This document shows positions 35,912 to 44,501 of a stretch of 64,000 bases of DNA, in pieces. The DNA lies in assembly GCF_030269125.1 (NCBI RefSeq), contig NZ_BSSM01000022.1:1-64000 (forward strand), written 5' to 3'. The position numbers were made by a program, and so were the translations under genes. Numbering within the stretch: the first letter of the stretch is position 1; every line of letters starts with the position of its first letter. Under the pieces are notes generated by a model. It did not search any database. It saw nothing but the letters and a program-made list of their open reading frames with translations, and was not told the DNA's origin. Source of the stretch: Streptomyces hygroscopicus subsp. hygroscopicus. Lineage in GTDB: Bacteria; Actinomycetota; Actinomycetes; Streptomycetales; Streptomycetaceae.

Positions 35912-36928
35912 TCAGGGCTTGAGCAGTGTCTTGATCGCGCGGCGTTCGTCCATGGCCTTGTAGCCCTCGGCCACCTGGTCCAGGGGCAGGGTGAGGTCGA
36001 AGACCCTGCCGGGCTCGATGCCGCCGGTCAGGACGCGGTCGATGAGGCCGGGCAGGTACCGGCGCACGGGGGCGGGGCCGCCGCGCAGGGCGACGTGGGA
36101 GAAGAAGAGTTCCTGGCCGTCGACGGCGACGCCGTGGGGGACACCGACGAAGCCGACGTTTCCGCCGGGCCGGGCCGAACGCAGGGCCTGCTGCATGGCC
36201 TGGGCGGTGCCGACACACTCCAGGACGCTGTCCGCGCCGATGCCGCCGGTCATCTCCTTGATCCGTGCGACGCCTTCCTCGCCACGCTCGGTGACGAGGT
36301 CGGTGGCGCCGAACTCGCGGGCGAGCTTCTGGCGGGACTCGTGGCGCGACATGGCGATGATCCGTTCCGCGCCCATCTCCCTGGCTGCGATCACGGCGCA
36401 CAGACCGACCGCTCCGTCGCCGACGACCACGGCGGTGGAGCCGGGCTTCACCTCGGCGGCGTCCGCGGCCCACCAGCCCGTTCCCATGACGTCGGAGACG
36501 GCCAGCAGCCCCGGCCAGAATTCCTCGCCCGGGATCTCCTCGGTGGCGACCAGGGTGCCCTGGGCGTTGGGGATGCGGACGTACTCGGCCTGGCAGGTGC
36601 TCATGAACTCGCGGTTCAGGCAGCTGGACTGGAAGCCGTTGCGGCAGTTCGCGCAGGTGTTGTCCGAGGTCGCGAACGAGCCGACGACGAACTGGCCCGG
36701 CTTGACCGCGGTGACCTCGGACCCGACTTCTTCGACGAAGCCGACGTACTCGTGCCCCATGGGGTGGGCCCGCTCGGTCGGCTCCGCGCCGCGATACGGC
36801 CACAGGTCCGAGCCGCACACGCAGGTCACGGCCGTCCGGATGACCGCGTCGGTCGGCTTGAGGATCTTCGCGTCGTCCACGGTCTCGAAACGCACATCGC
36901 CGGGGGCGTGGATCACTGCTCCGCGCAT
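35912..36928 (-). CDS. Zinc-dependent alcohol dehydrogenase (MDR family)
   Basis: A 338-aa medium-chain dehydrogenase. Catalytic zinc ligands are Cys in VTCVCGSDLWPY (about residues 37-41) and the GHEYVG His-Glu pair (about 62-67). NTCANCRNGFQSSC carries the Cys cluster that in relatives binds the structural zinc. The NAD(P) Rossmann motif is VVVGDGAVGLCAVIAAREMGA. It oxidises or reduces an unknown alcohol or aldehyde. It is divergent from the XRE regulator gene with a palindromic operator between them, and upstream of the cupin gene. This three-gene arrangement recurs in actinomycetes and suggests a stress- or aldehyde-response unit. Confidence 0.9.
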   Translation of the reverse strand: MRGAVIHAPGDVRFETVDDAKILKPTDAVIRTAVTCVCGSDLWPYRGAEPTERAHPMGHEYVGFVEEVGSEVTAVKPGQFVVGSFATSDNTCANCRNGFQSSCLNREFMSTCQAEYVRIPNAQGTLVATEEIPGEEFWPGLLAVSDVMGTGWWAADAAEVKPGSTAVVVGDGAVGLCAVIAAREMGAERIIAMSRHESRQKLAREFGATDLVTERGEEGVARIKEMTGGIGADSVLECVGTAQAMQQALRSARPGGNVGFVGVPHGVAVDGQELFFSHVALRGGPAPVRRYLPGLIDRVLTGGIEPGRVFDLTLPLDQVAEGYKAMDERRAIKTLLKP

Positions 36929-37064
36929 GAGGGAAGGTTCCTTACGTACAGGGTCGGGCCACCGGGGCCCGTGTGCGGACGGTTCGGGCACGCCCGGGAA
37001 GCCGAGCTGCCACGACTTCCAGGGAACCGCGCTTTCGCGTGCGCAGCGAGTCACCGAGGAGGGG

Positions 37065-37079
37065 TGTACTGGCAGTACA
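37065..37079. promoter_or_regulatory. Perfect palindrome TGTACTGGCAGTACA, probable operator
   Basis: Seven-base arms (TGTACTG/CAGTACA) around a central G lie 36 bases before the XRE regulator ATG and 137 bases from the divergent dehydrogenase start. Position and symmetry fit the binding site of the regulator encoded next to it. Confidence 0.65.
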
Positions 37080-37114
37080 TCGCTCGGGCGGCGCTCGGGC
37101 CGTACGGTCGAGGC

Positions 37115-38008
37115 ATGGACAACCGTGATGAGGTCCGCGAGTTCCTTACCTCGCGGCGCGCCAAGATCAGTCCTGGTCAGGCCGGACTGCCGGCAGGTTC
37201 CCGCCGCCGCGTGCCCGGCCTGCGGCGCAGCGAGGTCGCGGCCCTGGCCGACATGAGCGTCGAGTACTACGCCAAACTCGAACGCGGCAATCTCGCCGGT
37301 GTGTCCCCGGCCGTCCTGGAGGCTGTCGCCCGTGTCCTCCAGCTGGATGACGCCGAGCGTGCCCACCTGCTGAATCTCGCCCGAGCGGCCGACGGTTCCG
37401 ACGCCCTCACGCGCCCCGGACGCGGACGCGTCAGGGCCCAGTGGAAGGCCCGCCGCAGCCTGCAGTGGATCCTGGACGCCGTCACCGCCGGACCTGCGTT
37501 CGTGCGCGACGGACGGATGGACGTCCTCGCCACGAACCAGCTGGCTCGCGCCTTCTACCGGGACGTCTACGCGACCCCCGGCAACCAGGGGAATCTCGCG
37601 CGGTTCCAGTTCCTCGACCCCGCCTCGCGGCGCTTCTACCCCGACTGGGACCTGTTCGCCGACATGGCCGTCGCGATCCTGCGCACCGAGGCCGGCCGCG
37701 ACCCGTACGACAAGGGCCTGCACGACCTCGTCGGTGAGCTGTCCACCCGGAGCGAGGAGTTCCGCACCCGGTGGGGCGCGCACGACGTACGCCACCACGG
37801 CACCGGCACCAAGCGCTTCCACCACGAGATCGTCGGAGAGGTCACGCTTGCCTTCGAGGGCCTGGAACTGGCCGCCGAGCCCGGCCTGACCCTGACCGTC
37901 TACGCCGCCGAGCCCGGCTCGGCGTCCGAAGAGGGTCTGCGCCTGCTGGCCTCCTGGGCCGCCACCCACCAGTCACCGGCCCCCGCGCACCAGCGCACGA
38001 CGAGCTGA
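37115..38008 (+). CDS. XRE-family regulator with MmyB-like ligand-binding domain
   Basis: A 297-aa regulator. Residues 8-90 form the HTH (LTSRRAKISPGQAGL, then VPGLRRSEVAALADMSVEYYAKLERG). Residues 105-285 are the MmyB-like domain with NQLARAFYRDVY and RTEAGRDPYDKGL, thought to bind a fatty acid or similar ligand. It is divergent from the alcohol dehydrogenase-cupin pair and preceded by a palindrome, so it very likely controls that pair and itself. The ATG at 37115 is the family's usual start. Confidence 0.9.
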   Translation: MDNRDEVREFLTSRRAKISPGQAGLPAGSRRRVPGLRRSEVAALADMSVEYYAKLERGNLAGVSPAVLEAVARVLQLDDAERAHLLNLARAADGSDALTRPGRGRVRAQWKARRSLQWILDAVTAGPAFVRDGRMDVLATNQLARAFYRDVYATPGNQGNLARFQFLDPASRRFYPDWDLFADMAVAILRTEAGRDPYDKGLHDLVGELSTRSEEFRTRWGAHDVRHHGTGTKRFHHEIVGEVTLAFEGLELAAEPGLTLTVYAAEPGSASEEGLRLLASWAATHQSPAPAHQRTTS

Positions 38009-38113
38009 CGCCTTCCTGTCTCCGCGTATCGTGTCGACTGTCCGGTCCTCCCCGCCGCCGGGCGAGTCCGCGAGTGTGCGCGGCACGGGCACGGCAGCAG
38101 GGAAGCCGTGCCG

Positions 38114-38380
38114 TCAGCCCTCGGGCCCACCGGGCTGTCGCGGTCGCGGCGTCCAGTTCTCCGGAACGAGTGGTGCCGGCATCAGGTACGCGGCGAAGGC
38201 GATCTGACCCAGGATCTGGAACACCAGCGGCTCGGGCCAGTTCACCCCCACGAGAGGCCACGCGAGAAACCCCATCGGGAAGGCCAGCGCCGCCCGGAAC
38301 TTGGTGACGTCCATCCGCGTGTGTGCGAGGCCCGCGAGGAGGGCGAGGAGCAGCGTCGGCACGCCGATGAAAGCCGGCAT
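38114..38380 (-). CDS. Small membrane protein
   Basis: An 88-aa protein with three hydrophobic stretches (MPAFIGVPTLLLALLAGLAH, FRAALAFPMGFLAWPLVG, FQILGQIAFAAYLMPAP). It converges with the XRE regulator gene. No family is named. The in-frame GTG at 38425 would add 15 residues. Neither start has a strong ribosome site, so the gene may be a truncated remnant of a longer membrane protein. Confidence 0.5.
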   Translation of the reverse strand: MPAFIGVPTLLLALLAGLAHTRMDVTKFRAALAFPMGFLAWPLVGVNWPEPLVFQILGQIAFAAYLMPAPLVPENWTPRPRQPGGPEG

Positions 38381-38425
38381 GGCAGCGTGAGCCGGAAGAC
38401 GGAACTGGTTCGGTACCGGGCCCAC

Positions 38426-39200
38426 ACCTCGTTCGCGGGCCGCCGGGTCGTTCGCTCTGACGCGGGCGGGCTGTCAGGGTCAGGCCCGCGGAGTCGACGG
38501 GGTCCGTCGGCCGCTCCGTGAGCTGACCGTCGCCGGCGCTCGCGCGGCCCTGACCGCCGCCCGCGCCCGCCGCACGCGGTCCTGGCCGACCGCGATATGG
38601 CCCGATCGCGGGAGCGCCCCACCGGCCCCGTCCACCTCGGCCGCGGCGAGCACGGCCACCGGTACGGGCCACACCACCACCCGGTGCCGGGCCACCCACA
38701 CCGCGGCAGCCGCCACTCCCCCGCCCCGTGCCCCGGCGTGGGCGACACCGGGCGCCGTCCGGCCCCCGTACACGTGAGGGAGGAAGCGAGGGCCGCCCGC
38801 CCCTCGGCCCGTGGTGCACTCCCCGACCATTCACGCGCATCCCATTGTGTGGGTCGCCCACATGCCGCGGCACCTGCCCCTCCACCTAGCGTGTGCGCAC
38901 CCGGTGCCGGTACGAGCACCGGACCAACACTGTCGAGCACATGAGCGAGAAAGGCCGGGACATGGCTGGCACACGGAGTCCGGGGCGGCGGCGACCGCGC
39001 GACGCCCGGCCCGGTGGTGCGGGTCGTCGCGGCGGCGCTGGTGGGGCCGCCCGCGGTCGCCGCCACGCCGTACCTCGTCCTTGGGTCGGGCCACGGAGCC
39101 GGGACCGTCGCCAACGGCCGGGAATCCGTCGAGCGCCGTCTCGACACGACCAGCGGGTTGTCCACCCCCGAAGCACCCGAGGACGAAGGACCAGAAGGAC
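38426..39200. other. 775-base gap before the alpha/beta hydrolase
   Basis: No convincing gene. All frames are Arg/Pro/Ala-rich. A perfect inverted repeat at 38848-38862 is the only clear site. The last 20 bases contain a weak ribosome site (AGAAGGAC) for the hydrolase ATG at 39201. Confidence 0.45.
38848..38862. promoter_or_regulatory. Inverted repeat TGTGGGTCGCCCACA
   Basis: Six-base arms TGTGGG/CCCACA around TCG, in a gene-free region about 340 bases upstream of the alpha/beta hydrolase. It looks like an operator, but no adjacent regulator gene identifies the binding protein. Confidence 0.35.
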
Positions 39201-40226
39201 ATGACCACGCTCCGCACCCACCGCGCCGCCACCGGCAGACTGACCCAGCAGATCACCGAGGTCCGGGACACCGGCGAACCGGTCGTCTTCGTCCACGGCA
39301 ACGTCTCCTCCTCCGTGTTCTGGCACACCACGATGACCGCGCTGCCGGCCCGCTACCGCCCCGTCGCCGTCGACCTGCGCGGGTTCGGCGGCACCGATCC
39401 GCTGCCCGTCGACGCCACACGCGGCCTGCGGGACTACGCCGACGACCTCGCCGCGCTGCTCGAAGCCCTCGGCATCGACCGGGCCCATCTCGTCGGCTGG
39501 TCCATGGGCGGCGGCGTGGTCACGCAGTACCTGCGCGACCGTCCGGCCGCGGTGCGCTCCCTGATCCTGGTCAACCCCGTCTCCCCGTACGGCTTCGGCG
39601 GCACCCACGGCGTGGACGGAAAGCTCAACTCGGCGGACGGGGCCGGGTCGGGCGGCGGCACGGCCAACCCCGAGTTCGTCCGGCGGCTCGCCGACGGCGA
39701 CCGCGGCTCCGGCTCCCCGGCCTCTCCGCGCTCCGTCCTCACGACCTGTTACGTCAAGCCGCCGTTCCACGCCGAGCACGAGGACGCCTACGTCGAGTCC
39801 ATGATCACCACACGGCTCGGCGACGACCACTACCCCGGCGACAGCACGACGTCCGACGCCTGGCCCGGCATCGCACCCGGCACGCGCGGGGTCCTCAACT
39901 GCATGGCCCCGACCCACTTCCGCCTCGACGATCTGCATCTGATCGACCCCAAGCCGCCGGTGCTGTGGATCCGCGGCGAGGACGACGTCATCATCTCGGA
40001 CACCTCGATGTTCGACCTGGCCCACCTCGGCTCGATCGGCGCGGTGCCGGGCTGGGACGGGACCCCGGCGCAGCCGATGCTGGCTCAGACGCGTCACGTC
40101 CTCGACCGCTACGCGGAGGCCGGCGGCACGGTCCGAGAGGTCGCCGTGGCCGACGCCGGGCACGCGGTCCACCTCGAACGCCCCGAGGAGTTCGGCAAGG
40201 CGCTGCTGACGGCCCTGTCGGCATGA
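39201..40226 (+). CDS. Alpha/beta hydrolase
   Basis: A 341-aa hydrolase. The oxyanion region is VVFVHGNVSSSVFW (about residues 28-41), the nucleophile Ser is in HLVGWSMGGGVVTQYL (about 97-112), the acid probably Asp in WIRGEDDVIISD, and the His in VADAGHAVHLERPEEF. A lid-like insertion (about 150-240) is larger than in minimal hydrolases. Substrate is unknown. A strong hairpin follows the stop. It is a single-gene unit. Confidence 0.88.
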   Translation: MTTLRTHRAATGRLTQQITEVRDTGEPVVFVHGNVSSSVFWHTTMTALPARYRPVAVDLRGFGGTDPLPVDATRGLRDYADDLAALLEALGIDRAHLVGWSMGGGVVTQYLRDRPAAVRSLILVNPVSPYGFGGTHGVDGKLNSADGAGSGGGTANPEFVRRLADGDRGSGSPASPRSVLTTCYVKPPFHAEHEDAYVESMITTRLGDDHYPGDSTTSDAWPGIAPGTRGVLNCMAPTHFRLDDLHLIDPKPPVLWIRGEDDVIISDTSMFDLAHLGSIGAVPGWDGTPAQPMLAQTRHVLDRYAEAGGTVREVAVADAGHAVHLERPEEFGKALLTALSA

Positions 40227-40247
40227 CGGTGTGCCGTACCAGGCACA

Positions 40248-40271
40248 GGGAGGTCCGCGGCCGGACCTCCC
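40248..40271 (+). terminator. Terminator hairpin after the alpha/beta hydrolase
   Basis: GGGAGGTCCG and CGGACCTCCC form a perfect 10-bp stem with a CGGC loop, 22 bases after the stop. Confidence 0.8.
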
Positions 40272-40730
40272 GACAGGGTGAGGGGTGTCCGCCTGCCCGG
40301 CCGGATCGGGCAGGTGCCGAGACGCACGACGACCGGCAAGGGGTCGTCCGGGTGACGTTCCGTCTCCATCAGGTACTCGGCCGACGACGGCCGCACGCGC
40401 ACGCCCGGCGGCCGGAGGATGCCCGTTCGAGGGCCTCGCTCGGCTCGGCGTCGCGAGGCTCGTCCCATGCGGCGCCCTCGTGCCTCGATCCCGCCACGCG
40501 GCAGCCGAGTCGGTGAGGGAGGCCGCCGCGGCACCTGGCCAGGGGAACCGAGTGGATCGAGTCACCGTCGGAACGCTTGCCGGCATCCGGCTCGGAGTGC
40601 TCCGGCACTCCTCCCTCACGGGGCCGCAGGCATGTGCCGCGGTGCCAGAATGGAGGCACGGGAAGCAACGGCGGGGCGGGCGCGGCTGTCGGCGCGGCGC
40701 CGGGTGATCGCCGCGGGCGAGGGGATGGGC
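40272..40730. other. 459-base gap upstream of the NLR-like pair
   Basis: No gene recognised. The region should contain the promoter of the two-gene STAND module. A short purine stretch GGCGAGGGGATGGGC immediately precedes the small gene's ATG and supplies its ribosome site. Confidence 0.4.
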
Positions 40731-41147
40731 ATGTCGGCTGAGTTGGTGGCCCAGGCGGTGACGGTGATCAGCGCGGCGACCACGGCGTACGGGACCCGGG
40801 TGCTGACGCAGAGCGAGGAGCTTGCCGCGCAGGGGACGGTGCGGCTGGGGCAGCGGCTGGTGGCGTGGCTGGTACGGCGGGGGCGGCACGCCGCCGTCGA
40901 GTCGGCGGTGCGGGATCTGGCGGAGGCGGCATCCGAGGAGCGGGAGGACGCGCAGGCGGCACTGCGACTCCAGCTCGGACGGGCGCTGCGGGAGGACCCC
41001 GAGTTGCGGGCCGAACTGGCATCGCTGCTGGCGAGCGGACCTCAGGTGCACGGCGCCGGTGCTGTCGTGGTGACCGGCGGAAACGAGGGGATCGTCTCCA
41101 CGGGCGCCAACGCGGTCAACGTCCAGCGTCGCGACCGAGCGCGATGA
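40731..41147 (+). CDS. Small helical effector-like protein with a C-terminal amyloid-type motif
   Basis: A 138-aa protein. Residues 1-103 are predicted almost entirely helical (LVAQAVTVISAATTAYGTR, a basic-hydrophobic stretch LGQRLVAWLVRRGRHAAV, and a charged EDAQAALRLQLGRALRED helix). Residues 116-132 carry GGNEGIVSTGANAVNVQ, which is repeated in the N-terminus of the next protein. This layout matches bacterial Bell-domain effectors that partner NLR-like proteins through amyloid signalling motifs. The likely role is a membrane-targeting or cell-death effector triggered by the STAND protein. The gene overlaps the next by ATGA. Function is inferred, not shown. Confidence 0.75.
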   Translation: MSAELVAQAVTVISAATTAYGTRVLTQSEELAAQGTVRLGQRLVAWLVRRGRHAAVESAVRDLAEAASEEREDAQAALRLQLGRALREDPELRAELASLLASGPQVHGAGAVVVTGGNEGIVSTGANAVNVQRRDRAR

Positions 41148-43471
41148 CCGGCAGCCCGGATATCGGCGTCAACAGCGGTATCGCTTCCACAGGTCCGAAC
41201 GCGCTCAACCTGCAGGTCCGTGCGCCGGTGCCGAGGACTCCGGTGCGCGAGGTGCCCCCGACGGCGGGACCGGTGGGCGTGCCGTGGCGGTCCCGGCTGT
41301 TCGTCGGACGTGAGTCCGAACTGACCCGGCTGGACGAGTTGTTCGAGGACCGGGCGGCCGGGGCGGTGCACGTCTTCCACGGTCTTGGAGGCATAGGCAA
41401 GTCGACGCTGGCCGCGCGGTACGCCGTCACCCGAGCCGGACGATTCACCCAGGTCCTGTGGCTGAACGCAACGAGCGCCACCGCCCTCGGGTCAGGGCTG
41501 ACAGCCTTCGCCACCGCGCTGGAACCGGGATTGAGCTCCGAGCTTCCGGCCGAGGATCTGCGGGACCGCGCGGTCGGGTGGCTGCGCGAGCACGAGGGCT
41601 GGCTACTGGTCCTGGACAACGTCAACCACATCGACGACGTACGCGGCCTGCTGGCCGGGGCGGCAAAAGGGTGCGTGATCGTCACCAGCCGTCTCACGAC
41701 CGGCTGGCACCATGTCGGCGAGGCGGACCGCCTCGGCCCGCCGGAGCCGGACGAGGCGCGGGAACTGCTGCTGGGCGTCCTCGGCACCGGGGACGGCGAC
41801 GTTCCCGCCGACGCCGGGGAGCTGTGCGTACGGCTGGGACGGCTACCGCTCGCCATCGAACAGGCCGGCGCCTACATCGCCGAGAGCGGGATCGGCATCC
41901 GCGACTACCTCGAACTGCTCGATCAAGCACCGGCCGACACGTTCAAGGACAGCGCGGAAGGAACGGACTCCGAGCGCACCATCGCCCGGGTATGGCGAGT
42001 GACCCTCGACCGCCTTGCTCAGCGGCCGTGGGCGGCGCGGATCCTGCGCGTACTGGCCTGGTACTCGCCCGAGGGCATTCCACGCCGCCTCCTGGACGGT
42101 GTCGGCCCGCCGCGCGACGTACGAGAGGGCGTCCGGGCGCTCGCCGGGTACAGCATGCTGGTGGCGGCGCCGGACGTCCTGACGATCCATCCGCTGGTCC
42201 AGTTCGTCGCCCGCACGCCGGACCCGGACGACGCTTACCGCACACCCGAGGCCGTCGAGGGCGCCCGCCTCATGGCGATCGACCAGCTCGCTGCGGCGGC
42301 GCCCGCGACGCCCGACCCCGACAACTGGCTCGCTTGGCGCGCGGTCCTCCCGCACATCGACGCCATGGCAACGTACGTGCCGGTGGAGGCGGACACGGCG
42401 TCGCTGGCGCGCCTCCTCGGCAGCGCCGTGACCTTCCTCGAACGGCAAGGCTCGTACGAAGCCGCTGCCGAACTCGGTTTCCGCGCCGTCGAGAGTGCGG
42501 CGACAGTCTTCGGGCGGGCACACGGACAGACCCTCTACGCGTTGGTCAACCTGGCAAACGCACTTCAGAGCGGCGGGAAGGCGGCCTCGGCGGTCGAAAT
42601 CCTGGAGGAGAACCTCCCGCTCTTCATGAGCGACCCGGACACGCCTCTGGACCCTCTCGCCTTCAAGTGGCTCTGCAGCGCGCGCAACAGCCTGGCCCAC
42701 GCCTACCACGATGCCGGCGACCCTCACCGGGCGATCACGATCTACGAGGAGACCGTCGCCGACATGGAACGCGAGGGAGCGGCCGGCTCCAGGGAACTCG
42801 CGCTGGTCCGCGGCAACCTGGGACACACCTGGCAGGACGTGGGGGAACCCGAGAAGGCGATCGGTCTCATCGGGACCGCACTCGAGGAACTGAGGCGTAC
42901 CGACGATGTCGCCGAGTACGAGGTCCTGGACATGCGCGCGATGCTCGTGGACGCGTACAACGCCGCCGGTCACTATCGCCGGGCGATCGCCGACTTCCAC
43001 GCTGTGCTTCCCGACCTGGAGCGGGTTTTCGGGCCGGATCACCCCAAGACACTGATGGCCGTCGGCAACGCCGCGAACGCGTACCAGGGCGCGGGGAACC
43101 TGGTCCGCTCCGCGTCCTTGAACCGACGTGCCGTCAAGGGCTTCGAACGATCACTCGGCCCCGACCATCCGACCGCGCTTCAGAGCCGCCGGAACCTCGC
43201 CGGCGTCTACGAGACCGCCGGCAACCACGGCCGGGCGCTCCCCCTCTTCGCGGCACTCCTCGCGGACCGCGAGCGGCTGCACGGCCGGGACGCCGTCGCG
43301 ACCATCCTCGCCCGCCGGGAACTCGCCGCCGCTCACTACCACGCGCGCGACAGGCAGCTCGCCCTTTCCCTCATGACGACCGCCGCCGGTGAAGCCAGGC
43401 GCGTCCTGGGCAAGAACCACCCGGTCGCCCGTTCCATCCGGGGCGAGCTCGACCGCATGCTGCGGCTCTAG
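41144..43471 (+). CDS. NB-ARC/TPR STAND NTPase with an N-terminal amyloid-type motif
   Basis: A 775-aa NLR-like signal-transduction ATPase. Residues 8-24 (GVNSGIASTGPNALNLQ) repeat the motif at the tail of the upstream small protein. The NB-ARC domain follows: FVGRESELTRL at about 53-63, P-loop GLGGIGKSTLAARYA at about 81-95, Walker B GWLLVLDNVN at about 153-162, and the GCVIVTSR sensor. From about residue 440 to the end there are tetratricopeptide repeats (DHPKTLMAVGNAANAYQGAG, DHPTALQSRRNLAGVYETAG) that would sense a trigger. It probably assembles on activation and templates the partner's motif. A phage- or stress-defence role is inferred from the family. Confidence 0.85.
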   Translation: MTGSPDIGVNSGIASTGPNALNLQVRAPVPRTPVREVPPTAGPVGVPWRSRLFVGRESELTRLDELFEDRAAGAVHVFHGLGGIGKSTLAARYAVTRAGRFTQVLWLNATSATALGSGLTAFATALEPGLSSELPAEDLRDRAVGWLREHEGWLLVLDNVNHIDDVRGLLAGAAKGCVIVTSRLTTGWHHVGEADRLGPPEPDEARELLLGVLGTGDGDVPADAGELCVRLGRLPLAIEQAGAYIAESGIGIRDYLELLDQAPADTFKDSAEGTDSERTIARVWRVTLDRLAQRPWAARILRVLAWYSPEGIPRRLLDGVGPPRDVREGVRALAGYSMLVAAPDVLTIHPLVQFVARTPDPDDAYRTPEAVEGARLMAIDQLAAAAPATPDPDNWLAWRAVLPHIDAMATYVPVEADTASLARLLGSAVTFLERQGSYEAAAELGFRAVESAATVFGRAHGQTLYALVNLANALQSGGKAASAVEILEENLPLFMSDPDTPLDPLAFKWLCSARNSLAHAYHDAGDPHRAITIYEETVADMEREGAAGSRELALVRGNLGHTWQDVGEPEKAIGLIGTALEELRRTDDVAEYEVLDMRAMLVDAYNAAGHYRRAIADFHAVLPDLERVFGPDHPKTLMAVGNAANAYQGAGNLVRSASLNRRAVKGFERSLGPDHPTALQSRRNLAGVYETAGNHGRALPLFAALLADRERLHGRDAVATILARRELAAAHYHARDRQLALSLMTTAAGEARRVLGKNHPVARSIRGELDRMLRL

Positions 43472-43818
43472 GTGCGCCGCGCCACCGGCGCCCGGGGGCC
43501 GAGGGCATACGCGACCGCTCCGGCCGCCCGCGGACTCGGGCGCTGCGACCCGAGCGCATGCCTCGGCGTCCATGGTCTTCGGCGAGCTGCACCGCAACGG
43601 CGGCGGGTGGAAGTTCCGCACCCTCGGGCAGGGCTACGCCTCGGGCCTCGAGTGGCCTCGGGCAGGACTTCGGCGGCGCCGCCTGAGCCGACCGCACTCC
43701 TGGGTGGAGCGGCCGGTCGGCGGTGGGCGAGGGCGCGCTCGGGGGCGGTGGGCGACCGCCGCGGTGCGGGAGCCGACACCGGTGCCCGCCCGGTGACACC
43801 CACTGCCCCGGCGGCGGC

Positions 43819-44025
43819 CTACGGTCTGGGCAGCGGAAGCCCCGGTCGCGGAGCGGCTTCGGGCTGTCGCATCGGCAGGGGGCTTGTCGAGAGAGCGGGC
43901 AACGCCATTGCACCCATCACGTGTTCGAGTTCACGCAGTATGCTCCCCGCCGCGTCACGTACTCGCGCAGGGACATCGCCACGCTCCGCGACAAGCTGGT
44001 GGTAGATCGGAGCGTCCTGAAACAT
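43819..44025 (-). CDS. Small 68-aa hypothetical protein
   Basis: The first 45 residues look like a structured helical peptide (MFQDAPIYHQLVAERGDVPA then RVRDAAGSILRELEHVM). The remainder is Pro-rich. It is divergent from the ABC exporter unit. No function is known. The good helix content and an ATG preceded by GGGAAGGGACAAC favour a real gene. Confidence 0.5.
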   Translation of the reverse strand: MFQDAPIYHQLVAERGDVPARVRDAAGSILRELEHVMGAMALPALSTSPLPMRQPEAAPRPGLPLPRP

Positions 44026-44360
44026 GTTGTCCCTTCCCAGTGGTGATCATGACTAGTACGGGCGCCGAGTCTAAAGGCTCTCCGGTGACGATCCGCGTGG
44101 ATGATCGAACCTGACTTGTCTTCAACACTGTTGCGGACAGGCCGCCGTAGCGGCTCGTACGAGGGCCCGTGCGACCACCATCGGCGTTTCGGCCACGTCG
44201 GTGCTCAGCGGCCGACCCGCGCGGGCAAGGGTCGGTGTATCCGGCACGAACGCGTATTCGCCTGCCGTCGGGACTTCCCGCACGTCCGAAAGACGTGTGT
44301 TCGACACGGGGGCACTTGTCGTTGATCCCGGTGCCCCATCCGTCGTTCCCGGAGGCCACC

Positions 44361-44501
44361 GTGTTCCGCCTGCTCGCTCCTCGGACCGTCCTTCCGCCCG
44401 CTCCCGCCGCTCCCGCCCCGCCCGCGGACACGCCGCCGCGGGCCCGGCTCGCTGCCGGCTCCGTCGGTACGGCATCGCCGGATGCGAGGTGGGCGGCATG
44501 A
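44361..44501 (+). CDS. 46-aa leader-like peptide coupled to an ABC exporter
   Basis: A short frame starting at GTG 44361 with an excellent GGAGG ribosome site five bases upstream. The stop overlaps the ABC transporter ATG as ATGA. The peptide is Ala/Pro-rich with a basic patch (MFRLLAPRTVLPPAPAAPAP then PADTPPRARLAAGSVGTA). It has no Cys or Ser/Thr-rich core typical of lanthipeptides. It may only provide translational coupling, or it may be an exported peptide. Frames this short are hard to prove from sequence. Confidence 0.4.
   Translation: MFRLLAPRTVLPPAPAAPAPPADTPPRARLAAGSVGTASPDARWAA

Noticed and set aside
43884..44325. Short plus-strand frames between the STAND gene and the ABC exporter
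   Set aside because: Arg/Ser-rich frames without ribosome sites or motifs; only the minus-strand 68-aa gene and the 46-aa frame with a strong ribosome site were kept.
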